Source: Acidobacteriota bacterium
GTDB lineage: Bacteria; Acidobacteriota; Blastocatellia; Chloracidobacteriales; JADJPF01
Direction: 5' to 3'
Length of the DNA stretch: 64,000 nt
Assembly: GCA_016213785.1 (NCBI GenBank)
Contig: JACQZQ010000094.1
Coordinates: 1 to 64,000, forward strand
Shown here: piece after piece, positions 17,568 to 26,599 of the stretch
Layout of the letters: every line of letters starts with the position of its first letter
How positions within the stretch are numbered: position 1 is the first letter of the stretch
Notes under the pieces: model-generated
Told to the model about the DNA's origin: nothing
Database searches by the model: none
The model's input: the letters and a program-made list of their open reading frames with translations, nothing else
Translations under genes and position numbers: made by a program

Positions 17568-17851
17568 AGTAACTCCTTCAAAAATTAAATGATTAAAATG
17601 ATTTTGATTAAATATTTTGTGCTTTATCTAAAAGAAGTAGGAAAAGATATTCTAACTCATAGAGTCATGAAAAATAAAGGTTTAAGAAATATTTAATGGA
17701 AAATTTTATTAGCTCTATTTCTAGTAATTAATCCCTAGTCTAAGACTAAATTAAATTCTTGTAGTAATCCAAAGTATTAGATAAACCTATAAACCTTTTA
17801 TAATCCATAATATAATTTTGGATTTGCAAAAACTTTATTTGGAATTTTGTT

Positions 17852-19672
17852 ATGTTCTTAACCTTACTATGTTGCTTTTTTATTGCGATCGCCTTTAGCC
17901 TTTTGCCAGGCTGGATTTTTGTCAATCGATTGCAATTTGATAAACTTACCAAATTATTACTATCAATCATACTTAGTTATATTATTATGTATTTATTAGA
18001 GTTTGCTACATATATAACAGGTATAGCGCATGGATTACCCTTTTTAGTTTGTGGAGCACTTTCTTTATTTTCAATTTATTTAATTAGACAACAAGGTTTT
18101 CCTTGGGCAGGTTTATTAGCTTGGATTGGTTTATCCTCTTGGTTAATGGCAATGCAATGCTTAGTAGTTGTTTATGGTGCAGGAAATTGGTATGGCGATT
18201 GGTATGAACACTATGAGCGCTCAGTTTTTTTTCTTAATCAACTCCCTTTAGAAACAAAATTTCTAAATAATTTATGGACTTTGCCAGCTAGAGGCCCAAT
18301 CTTTAATGCTTCCTCTGCTTTAGTGATGGCAGGACTAGGGGATGAATTTTGGATTTTTCAAATAATTTCTACTGTTTTTAATTCTTTTACTTTTTTACCA
18401 CTAGCTTTACTTATAAGAGACATAGCAAAAATACGAGAAACCATAGCTTTACTAATTAGCACAATAATTTGTGGCCTTGCCCCTTTTGCTATACAACCAG
18501 AATTATGTACTTGGACAAAGTTTTTTACTGTAGCCTTTATTTTATCAGGTTTTTATTTTTATCGTCTTGGAGCAGTAGAAAAAAAACCTTGGTTAATGGG
18601 TGGAAGCTTTATAGTTTTTGCTACAGGGATTCTTGCCCATTATTTAGCAGTAATTTATACATTTTTTTTTGCATGCCATTTTCTTTACTTAACAATAAAA
18701 AATCGGTGGAATTGGCAAGTAATTGTTTATCCTGCAATTATTTCTGCACTTTTACTATTTAGCTGGTTTGGTTTTTGCGTTGCAACTTTTGGCTTTAAGG
18801 CAACTACAATGGCTAATAGCACACTTGGAGATTACAAAGACCAAATTGAACAATCAGAAACAACTAATGAGCCTTCAGCTAAACCTTCAGCTAGTTTAAT
18901 TTTTCTTGCTAATGTTGTTTCAACTACAGTTCCTTATAGCTGGCGGCGTAATTTTAAGTTTGCTGGTACACCAACTTTTTTCCCCCAACTCGATGAAGAA
19001 TCAGAGTATCTTTATGGCTTAGCTAATAATTCGGCTAGTTTTCTAGGTGCATTAGGTTGGTCTGGTTCCATAGGGCTACTTGTTGCAGTTTATTTAGCTC
19101 TAAGAAAAACTCTTAATATCAATAAACTAGGTGAGCCTTATAGCCCAGAATTCTTAAATTTAGTTCCTGGTAGATATTTTTGGCTAATTTATTTTCTTCT
19201 AGGCATTCCACTTAATATAATGGTTCATACAACTTATGCTATACAAGGTTTAGTTGTTATTCATTTGCAAACTTATATATGTTTAATAGCTATATTTTTA
19301 ATCAGTAACTTAAGCCCCCTAAATCTACTACCAAAACTAGCTTTTATACTTATTTTTTTAGTGGAATCTGCTTTAGCAGTTTTTGCTACTTTAGCTCTAC
19401 AAGCAAGAAAATTACCCGTCATTATAGAGGCCAATGGAAATATAAAAGCCGAAGCAGAAGTTATAGCCTCTCCAGTATACGTAGGTAATTATATTTATAA
19501 ACTCAGTACTAAGGCGGTATTTATTTCTGATAAATTTGCAGATATAGCCTTACCTATTTCTATAGGAGCCTGTTTATTAGCTATTTCTATGTTTTTTGTA
19601 GGATTAATTTATAGCTATAAAGCTACTATGTCCAATAAGTTAGAGCCTGATAATAAAACAGATTCTAAATAA
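17852..19672 (+). CDS. Large polytopic membrane protein, possible GT-C glycosyltransferase
   Basis: 606 residues with about 12 membrane helices spread over most of the chain. A first outer loop contains the acidic/aromatic GDWYEHYERSVFF near residue 115. GT-C glycosyltransferases (ArnT, PMT and O-antigen ligase-like types) carry their catalytic acidic residues in such a loop, so a lipid-linked sugar transferase is the most likely class. The family cannot be fixed from sequence alone. A TATAAT at 17799-17804 may be its -10. It ends six bases before the convergent mqnC stop. Confidence 0.55.
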   Translation: MFLTLLCCFFIAIAFSLLPGWIFVNRLQFDKLTKLLLSIILSYIIMYLLEFATYITGIAHGLPFLVCGALSLFSIYLIRQQGFPWAGLLAWIGLSSWLMAMQCLVVVYGAGNWYGDWYEHYERSVFFLNQLPLETKFLNNLWTLPARGPIFNASSALVMAGLGDEFWIFQIISTVFNSFTFLPLALLIRDIAKIRETIALLISTIICGLAPFAIQPELCTWTKFFTVAFILSGFYFYRLGAVEKKPWLMGGSFIVFATGILAHYLAVIYTFFFACHFLYLTIKNRWNWQVIVYPAIISALLLFSWFGFCVATFGFKATTMANSTLGDYKDQIEQSETTNEPSAKPSASLIFLANVVSTTVPYSWRRNFKFAGTPTFFPQLDEESEYLYGLANNSASFLGALGWSGSIGLLVAVYLALRKTLNINKLGEPYSPEFLNLVPGRYFWLIYFLLGIPLNIMVHTTYAIQGLVVIHLQTYICLIAIFLISNLSPLNLLPKLAFILIFLVESALAVFATLALQARKLPVIIEANGNIKAEAEVIASPVYVGNYIYKLSTKAVFISDKFADIALPISIGACLLAISMFFVGLIYSYKATMSNKLEPDNKTDSK

Positions 19673-19677
19673 CTGGA

Positions 19678-20751
19678 TTATCCTATAGCTAAAGGATGAT
19701 AGCCAGCATTGCGTTTTACTGGGGTAAACCCTTCTGAAATAATGACTTCACGTAACATTTCTTCCGTTGCTTTATGATTAGCACCTGCTTTAGAAATTAC
19801 ATTTTCCTCAATCATTGTGCTACCAATATCATTAGCTCCATAATGTAAGGCTTTGCGCCCTACATCTAAGCCTTGTGTTAGCCAAGAAACTTGATGGTTT
19901 TTTATGTTTTGTAAATAAATTCTAGCTAAAGCAAACCATCTCAAGTATTCTTCGCCTGACACACGGTCAGGGTATTTTTTCCAAAGAGGTGTGTTATCTG
20001 GCTGTAATGTCCAAGGAATAAAGGCAATAAACCCGTTTGTTTTTTCTTGTAATTGATAAAGTCTTTCTAAATGCTCAATACGATGTTCAATGGTTTCACC
20101 CATTCCAAATGTCATAGTTGCCGTAGTAGGAATGCCTAAATTATGTGCTACTTCCATTACATAAAGCCATTCTTGAGCATTACACTCGGTACGACGACGG
20201 CGGCGAATTTCATCTACTAGGATTTCTCCTCCACCTCCAGGAATAGAATTAAGTCCAGCAGCTTTTAATTTAACTAAAACTTCTTCTACAGACATTTTGT
20301 AAATCTTTGAGAAATTATCTATTTCTGGTGGGGAAAAACAATGTAGATAGATTTTATAGCGGCTTTTTAGTTCTCTAAGTAAAGTTTCATAATACTCAAA
20401 TGGTAAATCAGGGTGTAGCCCACCTTGCATCAAAACCCCGCTACCGCCAATGGAAATCATTTCTTCAACTTTATGGAAAATCTCTTCATGGCTTAAGACA
20501 TAACCATCTGCTGAGCCAGGTTTACGATAAAAAGCACAAAAGGTGCAAACAGAAGTGCAAATATTACTATAATTTATGTTTCTATCAACTACATAGCTTA
20601 TGGTTTTTTCTGGGTGTAAACGGATTCGCACCTCATTAGCCAATGTAAAAAGCTCTTGAGATGGCATTTCTGTAATCATCTCTAAAGCAATTTCAGGAGT
20701 AAGTTTACCATTATTTTCAATTGTTTTTGTTATAGAAGTTGAAGTAAGCAT
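19678..20751 (-). CDS. mqnC: Cyclic dehypoxanthinyl futalosine synthase
   Basis: Radical SAM enzyme of the futalosine pathway to menaquinone. It cyclises dehypoxanthinyl futalosine. The Fe-S Cys triad is CTSVCTFC near residue 67, followed by [12 protein letters not shown]. The family signature [13 protein letters not shown], the [10 protein letters not shown] segment and [13 protein letters not shown], which distinguishes MqnC from MqnE, are all present. At 357 residues it is full length. The other mqn genes are outside the window. No Shine-Dalgarno sequence precedes the ATG, and a weak -10-like TATAGA lies eight bases upstream. The organism therefore probably respires with menaquinone. Confidence 0.92.
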   Translation of the reverse strand: MLTSTSITKTIENNGKLTPEIALEMITEMPSQELFTLANEVRIRLHPEKTISYVVDRNINYSNICTSVCTFCAFYRKPGSADGYVLSHEEIFHKVEEMISIGGSGVLMQGGLHPDLPFEYYETLLRELKSRYKIYLHCFSPPEIDNFSKIYKMSVEEVLVKLKAAGLNSIPGGGGEILVDEIRRRRRTECNAQEWLYVMEVAHNLGIPTTATMTFGMGETIEHRIEHLERLYQLQEKTNGFIAFIPWTLQPDNTPLWKKYPDRVSGEEYLRWFALARIYLQNIKNHQVSWLTQGLDVGRKALHYGANDIGSTMIEENVISKAGANHKATEEMLREVIISEGFTPVKRNAGYHPLAIG

Positions 20752-20820
20752 AAATTAAGTCTATATCCTTAAACGAGTTACAGTTTAAAAACTCTTGGTT
20801 TTATTAAAAAGATTTTGAAC

Positions 20821-20846
20821 TAGCCCAACACTTTTGCGTTGGGCTA
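20821..20846 (-). terminator. Intrinsic terminator of the flotillin operon
   Basis: A 9-base stem TAGCCCAAC/GTTGGGCTA encloses an 8-base loop. On the minus strand it lies 66 bases after the flotillin stop and is followed by a T-rich stretch (GTTCAAAATCTTTTT). Confidence 0.65.
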
Positions 20847-20912
20847 AAGTATTACACGAGCTAACAAAAATCGTCAATATAACTAGTTAACTAGAAAATA
20901 TAGCTGTAGATA

Positions 20913-22220
20913 TTACTTAACATCTAATTCTAGGTTATCATAGCCAGATGTTATATTTGTTTGCTGGCGGGGTTGTTTAGCTTTAGGGGTTTCAGCTATT
21001 GTGGATGAAAAAGCTTGTTGTAATAGTCGTGCTTTTTCTTGTTCAATTGGGTGAGGATGAATTGCTGAAATAGGAGCATTTGAGCTTGAAGCCCCTGAAA
21101 TTACAGTACTTTGTTTAACAGGGAAATAAGAGAGAGTTTGTGCAAAAGGTTTCATAAACTTTTCAAAATTCTCAATTATATAAGCCTGTTTGGCTGAATC
21201 ACCACCGGTTTGCAAAATCTCTACAGTCTTTTTTAACTGATCTAGTTCAGATTGAGCACGGCCTTGAAAGCTTGTAGCTTGGGTTTTAGCTATAAGGATA
21301 GTTTTTTCTTTCTCTGCTTGTACTGGAATAATCATTTCTGCCCGAAATTTTGCTTGTAACATTTCTACTTTACGTTTTTCTGCTTCGATTTGGGCTTTAA
21401 TACCTGCTACTTTAGCTTCTGCATCACGAGTAGCTTTTTCTACTCCAATTGCGGCACGTTGTCTTTCTGAAGCAATATTAACACTGGTTTGTGCAGCTAA
21501 AGATTCTTTTTCATTATTAAATTTACGTACCATAACCTCAGCACGTTGAGCTTCACTTGCTTCTTTAGAAGCAGCAGTACTAAGAGCTTGGGCTTCACGC
21601 GCTTGAGTTTCTGCATTAGCTGCTTGAATACGTTTAAGTAAAGCTATGTAGAGTTCTGGTTCTGTAACCCCGTCTAAACGATGGTCTTCTACATCAGCAA
21701 TATTCATTGCCGTAATTTCTAAACCAATTCCCTCTAAGTCAGTTTTACAGACTCTTATCATGTTTTGTACTAATATATCTTTATCTGTCATAACTTGTTC
21801 AGGGGTCATTGTAGCAATGGAGTCTCGTAAATGGCCTTCAATAATAGAGTTAGCTATATAGCGTAATTCCTCCCATCCATGAGTCATTGTAAGAATTCTA
21901 CGTATTGCATTTTGAATACCACTAGGGGAAGAGGCTATAGTAAAACTTACTGTAGCAACAACTGTAAGAGGTACAACGCCCTCAGCAATAGCAGATTCTA
22001 CTGTTACTGTAGTAGTTTGTGGCCGCAAATCCATTTTATAGAAAGCATGAATTAATGGGAAAACAAAAACTCGACCGCCACGAATAGTTGAAAGACCTTC
22101 TTGACCTTTTCCCGCGATGACTGCTAATTCATTAGCTCCAACAATTTTCATTTTACTAATTACTTGGTAAAGAATTGATGCTCCGATTAATCCTATTAGT
22201 GCAACAAAAAATCCACCCAT
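20913..22220 (-). CDS. Flotillin-like SPFH-domain membrane protein
   Basis: An N-terminal membrane hairpin (FFVALIGLIGASILYQVI) is followed by an SPFH/band 7 domain (residues 30-190). A long Ala/Glu-rich coiled coil comes next (about 205-330, with EAQALSTAASKEASEAQRAE and AEKRKVEMLQAKFRAEM). This is the flotillin layout found in bacterial membrane microdomain scaffolds such as YuaG/FloT. The C-terminus is a Pro/Ser-rich tail. It is the last gene of a three-gene operon with another SPFH protein ten bases upstream and an NfeD-type protein. GGAG precedes the ATG. Confidence 0.88.
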   Translation of the reverse strand: MGGFFVALIGLIGASILYQVISKMKIVGANELAVIAGKGQEGLSTIRGGRVFVFPLIHAFYKMDLRPQTTTVTVESAIAEGVVPLTVVATVSFTIASSPSGIQNAIRRILTMTHGWEELRYIANSIIEGHLRDSIATMTPEQVMTDKDILVQNMIRVCKTDLEGIGLEITAMNIADVEDHRLDGVTEPELYIALLKRIQAANAETQAREAQALSTAASKEASEAQRAEVMVRKFNNEKESLAAQTSVNIASERQRAAIGVEKATRDAEAKVAGIKAQIEAEKRKVEMLQAKFRAEMIIPVQAEKEKTILIAKTQATSFQGRAQSELDQLKKTVEILQTGGDSAKQAYIIENFEKFMKPFAQTLSYFPVKQSTVISGASSSNAPISAIHPHPIEQEKARLLQQAFSSTIAETPKAKQPRQQTNITSGYDNLELDVK

Positions 22221-22230
22221 AATTTTCTCC

Positions 22231-23652
22231 TTATTTTGACCCTTCAGAAGATTTACTTGATAAAGCCATTAAGTCACGAACGCTAATGCCAAAACTAGCT
22301 TCAAAATGTTTTAAGAAGTCTGCTAAAGCCTCAGGCCCGCGATTAACAACGCCATTAAAGCCTTTTTCTGGATCCATAATAATTAAATTGTCTACAGACA
22401 TTCCTTGAGTATTTTCTTGGTAGGATTGGAATAATTTATCTAGATGCTGTTGAACAAAAATGGCAATTTTAGCGGCATCTCCATACTGAGAAATTAGCTC
22501 TACTTTTTGCTTTAATAAATCATTTTGAAGTTCTTGAAAAATCTTTATGGCTTCACCTTCACCCTCAGCACGGATTTCTGCTACACGCTTTTTAGCTTCA
22601 GCCTCTAGAGTTACTTGGGAGATATTTTTAAGTTTTTGTAGTTCAATCATTGCTTCTTGAACTAGTTTTTCACCCTCGCTCATTGCTTTAACTATTGCAC
22701 TATCGGCTTCAAGTCGATTGCGTTCTATAGATGCCTCACATTCACGACGAAAGACTTCTAATTGTTGCTGGGAAACTAGGACTTTTTCATTTGCCTGGTT
22801 TATTGCAATCATTTGACGGCGAGATGAATCAGACTCAGCTTGTTCGGCTCTAGCACGAAGTCTTGCTTCTTGGATTTCTACTTCTTGGCGCTTTTGTGCA
22901 AGCGTTTTACTTGCTAAATTAGCTATATAATTTGAAGTATCCCAAATCTTTTGTAGCGATACAGAAACCACTCTCATTCCAAAAGTGCTTAAATCTTGGT
23001 TACTATCTTTAAGAAGCTCTTTACGAAAATGGGCACGTTCACCATCATTTTGTGTTGCTAAAGCGGTATTACTAGAACGTACAAGCATACTACTAGCATT
23101 ACTTTCATCTGAGCGGTCTTCATCCATCCCTATTGCTTGTAAAGGAGTAGTTTTATTTAGCGCACCACGAACGTTTCCAACCATTGTTTGTTGCATTTGT
23201 TCTTGGATTTCTCGTCGAGATTTGCCTATTAAACGCTCAACCGCAGAATAAACTAAAGCTTCATCTTTATCATCAACACATACACAAGCTGTAGCGTCTG
23301 CTCCAACAGTTATACCATTAGCAGAGTTAACACCCTCAATCTTAACATTAATTGGTAAAATTCCTAGGTCTAGGGTTTGAGCACTTTGAAAATAGGGAAC
23401 TATGTAAGTCCACCCGCCTTTTTGAATGCGAAACCCGTATTCTTTGCCATTAATAGTAGTTTGAGCACCAATAATTACTAGAACTTGATTAGGTGGACAA
23501 ACTCGGATTATAGTTTGAAGTAGACTAACTACTGTAAAAAATAGTACTGCTGCCGCTGCTGCTCCAAAAATAAAAAAAGAATCTAGCTGAAACATAGCTA
23601 GCAATGGAAAAACACTTACGAAACCTGTCTTTAGTGCTAAGACCAAAATCAT
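22231..23652 (-). CDS. Second SPFH/flotillin-like membrane protein
   Basis: 473 residues: an N-terminal membrane helix (about 22-50), an SPFH domain (50-250, with the strand GGWTYIVPYFQSAQTLDLG) and a coiled coil (about 255-390). It is paralogous to the following flotillin and could form mixed oligomers with it. Compared with that protein the SPFH domain has an insertion (EDRSDESNASSMLVRSSNTA) and the C-terminus lacks the Pro-rich tail. AGGAG lies six bases before the ATG. The gap to the next gene is only ten bases. Confidence 0.82.
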   Translation of the reverse strand: MILVLALKTGFVSVFPLLAMFQLDSFFIFGAAAAAVLFFTVVSLLQTIIRVCPPNQVLVIIGAQTTINGKEYGFRIQKGGWTYIVPYFQSAQTLDLGILPINVKIEGVNSANGITVGADATACVCVDDKDEALVYSAVERLIGKSRREIQEQMQQTMVGNVRGALNKTTPLQAIGMDEDRSDESNASSMLVRSSNTALATQNDGERAHFRKELLKDSNQDLSTFGMRVVSVSLQKIWDTSNYIANLASKTLAQKRQEVEIQEARLRARAEQAESDSSRRQMIAINQANEKVLVSQQQLEVFRRECEASIERNRLEADSAIVKAMSEGEKLVQEAMIELQKLKNISQVTLEAEAKKRVAEIRAEGEGEAIKIFQELQNDLLKQKVELISQYGDAAKIAIFVQQHLDKLFQSYQENTQGMSVDNLIIMDPEKGFNGVVNRGPEALADFLKHFEASFGISVRDLMALSSKSSEGSK

Positions 23653-23747
23653 AGTTTTCTCCTAACTGATATGATAAAAAGCCTATTTTAATTTTCTATA
23701 AATAGTTTCCCCTATTTTTCTGTTAGTTATGGGGACAAATAACTAAT

Positions 23748-24458
23748 TTATTTTTGTAGTTGTGGGGTCTTTTTTCTTTGAGACATTCTACTTATAGGAA
23801 AGTCATTAGATGCAGGACGAACATAAACACACTCGTCTGTTACACGTACAATATCAACTTCACTATCTTTAGAAAAAGAATCTAAAGGGTTTTCAGCCAA
23901 AGCATAACGCTCAGCTACAGATTGTCCAGTAATAATTCTAACCTTACCCATATTACCATTAGTAATAGGCACTATTACTTCAGCTTTACCTAAGAAAAGA
24001 TCCTCCATATGCACAGTAGAATCTAAGTCCTTTTGTTGTAAACGGAAAAAAAATAACCCCATAGATGTACTAGCTAGACCGCCTAGCATAGACCAGGCAA
24101 GGGCACCTAAAAGCCCTGAGCCGCTAAATTCAGCTAAAAGCCCCATAGGGCCAAACCCAGCACAAAAATAAACAAACATCCTTATATATCTTAAAACTGA
24201 AAGTAAAGGGATATGGTGATTGTGGCTATTGTGGTTATTAGTTTGATGGTCACTTTGATGATTAGCCTGATGGTCACTTTGGTGGGCTAAGTTGTGATCC
24301 ATTTGTGAAATATCTTCTGGCGTTTGGCTTTGAGAGTTGCTATCAGAATGACTAACCCCAAAACTATGTGCAAAGACTCCAAGCAAATCTAATAACATTA
24401 CTCCTACACCAAATATGGTTGTTACAAGATAAATAAGATGTAAATAGCTTTCAAACAT
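23748..24458 (-). CDS. NfeD/YuaF-like membrane protein with His-rich loop
   Basis: The first membrane helix (YLHLIYLVTTIFGVGVMLLDL) is followed by a hydrophilic loop with a near-repeat HQSDHQANHQSDHQTN and further His (NHNSHNHH), about residues 57-82. Two more helices follow (VYFCAGFGPMGLLAEFSG, GALAWSMLGGLASTSMGLFFF). The C-terminal 90 residues (GKAEVIVPITNGNMGKVRI) look like the OB-fold of NfeD/YuaF proteins, which accompany flotillins. It is the first gene of the flotillin operon. The His-rich loop could bind metal ions such as Zn, Ni or Cu; that is inference. Confidence 0.75.
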   Translation of the reverse strand: MFESYLHLIYLVTTIFGVGVMLLDLLGVFAHSFGVSHSDSNSQSQTPEDISQMDHNLAHQSDHQANHQSDHQTNNHNSHNHHIPLLSVLRYIRMFVYFCAGFGPMGLLAEFSGSGLLGALAWSMLGGLASTSMGLFFFRLQQKDLDSTVHMEDLFLGKAEVIVPITNGNMGKVRIITGQSVAERYALAENPLDSFSKDSEVDIVRVTDECVYVRPASNDFPISRMSQRKKTPQLQK

Positions 24459-24752
24459 AGAGTTTTCCTATTTTAATTTTGTACCAAATTATGGAATTGA
24501 TTTTTATTTATAAACTTAGACTTATAAACTTAAGGGATTTTGTTTTAAGAAAGTTTAGCATGAAAAGCTTTTCTAAGAAGTAAAGAAAAGTTAACTTCAT
24601 TTTTTAGGCTTTTAGCAGGCTCAAGTAAAATTTTTAAGGCTAATGTGGGCTTCTTTTTTGACTTTACTTTCCAGCCACTTTTTACTTATGCTGGCGCTTA
24701 TTGCAATTACTTTTATGCCTTTTTAGGCTCATATAATTTTAGGAACTTACGT

Positions 24753-25601
24753 ATGAGAAAGCTCTTTATTTGTATTTTTTTAGCACTTTTTTTAACTGCC
24801 TGTGATGACACAAGATCGCTTGAGACAACCCCAACTCCCACACCTACAAATACTTCTGAAACAAACTTAAAAAATAATAGTGATTTTATTCAAGGTGATT
24901 TTTCTGAGAAAAAAGCAATGGAGTTTTTATATAGTAATTATAATGAAGCTCAAAAAGAATCTAATTGGAACCCTACTCAAGAAGATTTACTAAAAGTTGA
25001 TGAAGACTCTTCATTAAAAGAAGCTAAAGAATTTTATGTTACAGCCCTATTAACAAGCCCTTTTAAGGAGGAAGGCAGTGATAAACAAATATTAATTACT
25101 GCTGCTGCTCCTCCAGAACATACTTGCCATGCTTGTGCTCCAATTATTGGAGCTTTTATTTTTAAGAAAAATACTCAAGGGTGGGAACTAGAGTTAAAAC
25201 AACATTATGTTACAGAATTAGGTTCTTATGGCGCTCCTCCCGATGGTAAGCTAGTACAAATAGGTAAAGATAACTTTGGGGTATTATTTGACTTTGGTGA
25301 TACAGGTCAAGGTTACACAACCGAAAGTGTAGTATTAATAGCTAAGACAGATAAAGCTTTTAAGGAAATATTAACTGTTGAAACAGGTGGCGATAATTCT
25401 GGAACCTGTGGAGATGATTTAGGGCCTTGTTGGGAATTTTCTTCTAAATATGAATTTGTTTCAGGAAAAAATGAAAATTTTTTTGACTTTAAGATATCTA
25501 CTACTGGAACAAAAGGCGGTGATGAAGAAAATACTACTGTTCCAGTAAATGAAAATAAAACATATATTTTTGATGGTAAGGAATATAAGTCTCGTCAATA
25601 G
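24753..25601 (+). CDS. Lipoprotein of unknown function
   Basis: The signal peptide MRKLFICIFLALFLTAC ends in a lipobox with the lipid-anchored Cys at residue 17. The longer frame from 24645 is unlikely because ATG 24753 directly precedes the signal peptide and has AGGAA upstream. A TATAAT at 24732-24737 suggests a short leader. After a Thr/Pro linker the rest of the 282 residues is a soluble domain with a CHACAP segment and a later CGDDLGPC pair that could form disulphides. I do not recognise the family. Confidence 0.7.
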   Translation: MRKLFICIFLALFLTACDDTRSLETTPTPTPTNTSETNLKNNSDFIQGDFSEKKAMEFLYSNYNEAQKESNWNPTQEDLLKVDEDSSLKEAKEFYVTALLTSPFKEEGSDKQILITAAAPPEHTCHACAPIIGAFIFKKNTQGWELELKQHYVTELGSYGAPPDGKLVQIGKDNFGVLFDFGDTGQGYTTESVVLIAKTDKAFKEILTVETGGDNSGTCGDDLGPCWEFSSKYEFVSGKNENFFDFKISTTGTKGGDEENTTVPVNENKTYIFDGKEYKSRQ

Positions 25602-25718
25602 CTAACTTAGCTAACTTAATTCTTAGACTAACAAAAATACCTAAAAATTATAAAAAGCTTATTTGAAAATTTTAAGACCTAGTTGTTAGAAATTTCTAAA
25701 AAATAAGGAAAAATAGGT

Positions 25719-26573
25719 TTGTTAAAACATAGAAGAACTAGAATTTTAATAACCATATTATTAATAGCAACGATATGGTTTTTAGGCTGTACTTCTGATA
25801 ATAAAAAGCAAGAGACAAAAGAAGTAGAAAGAGCAGAACAAACAGTAAGACCAAGTAATTTTCAAATTCAAGAAGCAGAACCAGATCCAGCTATAGATAT
25901 AAAACTTATAAAAATACCTTCAGGAACTTTTATGATGGGGAGTGATAAATTTCCTAATGAGAAACCTATTCATAAAGTTGAAATAAAAGAAGATTTTTAT
26001 ATAGGAAAATATGAAGTAACACAAGAACAATGGCAAAATATAATGGGAGATAATCCAAGTTATTTTAAGGGTGAGTCAAATCTTCCTGTGGAGGAAGTAA
26101 GCTGGATAGATGTAGGGAAATTTTTGGATGCTCTAAATAAAAAAAGCGAAAAATATACTTATAGATTACCAAGTGAAGCAGAATGGGAATATGCTGCAAG
26201 GGCAACAAGTACAGGAGATTACGCTGGAAACTTAGATTTAATGGCATGGTATGGTGCTAATTCAGAGCGTAAAACACATCCTGTAGGGCAAAAACAACCT
26301 AATGCTTTTGGCCTATATGATATGCATGGAAATGTTTATGAGTGGTGTCAAGATTCTTGGCATCCAAATTATCAAGGTGCTCCTAGCAATTCAAGTGCTT
26401 GGGAAGATACACCTAATAACTCGCCTGATGATTTAAGAGTATTTCGTGGAGGTTCTTGGTATTATTCTGCTATTAATAATCGCTCATCTTATCGCTTAAA
26501 CGCTAAGGCAAGTGCTTATGATAATGGACTGGGTTTACGCGTTGTAGCAGTTCTACGTTATAATATTAAGTAA
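25719..26573 (+). CDS. FGE-sulfatase-type (SUMF1) lipoprotein
   Basis: The signal peptide ends with the lipobox FLGC, so it is likely a lipoprotein. Residues 60-280 form a formylglycine-generating-enzyme-like domain: IPSGTFMMGSD, IGKYEVTQEQW, RLPSEAEWEYAARA, GLYDMHGNVYEWCQDSW and FRGGSWYYSA. The two Cys of the true sulfatase-activating enzyme are not both evident, so it more likely belongs to the broad SUMF1-like group of unknown activity. The TTG start has AAGGAA eight bases upstream. It is followed 26 bases later by the M28 peptidase. Confidence 0.82.
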   Translation: MLKHRRTRILITILLIATIWFLGCTSDNKKQETKEVERAEQTVRPSNFQIQEAEPDPAIDIKLIKIPSGTFMMGSDKFPNEKPIHKVEIKEDFYIGKYEVTQEQWQNIMGDNPSYFKGESNLPVEEVSWIDVGKFLDALNKKSEKYTYRLPSEAEWEYAARATSTGDYAGNLDLMAWYGANSERKTHPVGQKQPNAFGLYDMHGNVYEWCQDSWHPNYQGAPSNSSAWEDTPNNSPDDLRVFRGGSWYYSAINNRSSYRLNAKASAYDNGLGLRVVAVLRYNIK

Positions 26574-26599
26574 AACAATAAATTAGGTAAACAAATTTT

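Noticed and set aside
25719-26573. True sulfatase-activating (formylglycine-generating) enzyme
   Set aside because: The catalytic Cys pair is not evident and no sulfatase gene is nearby, so it is kept as SUMF1-like only.
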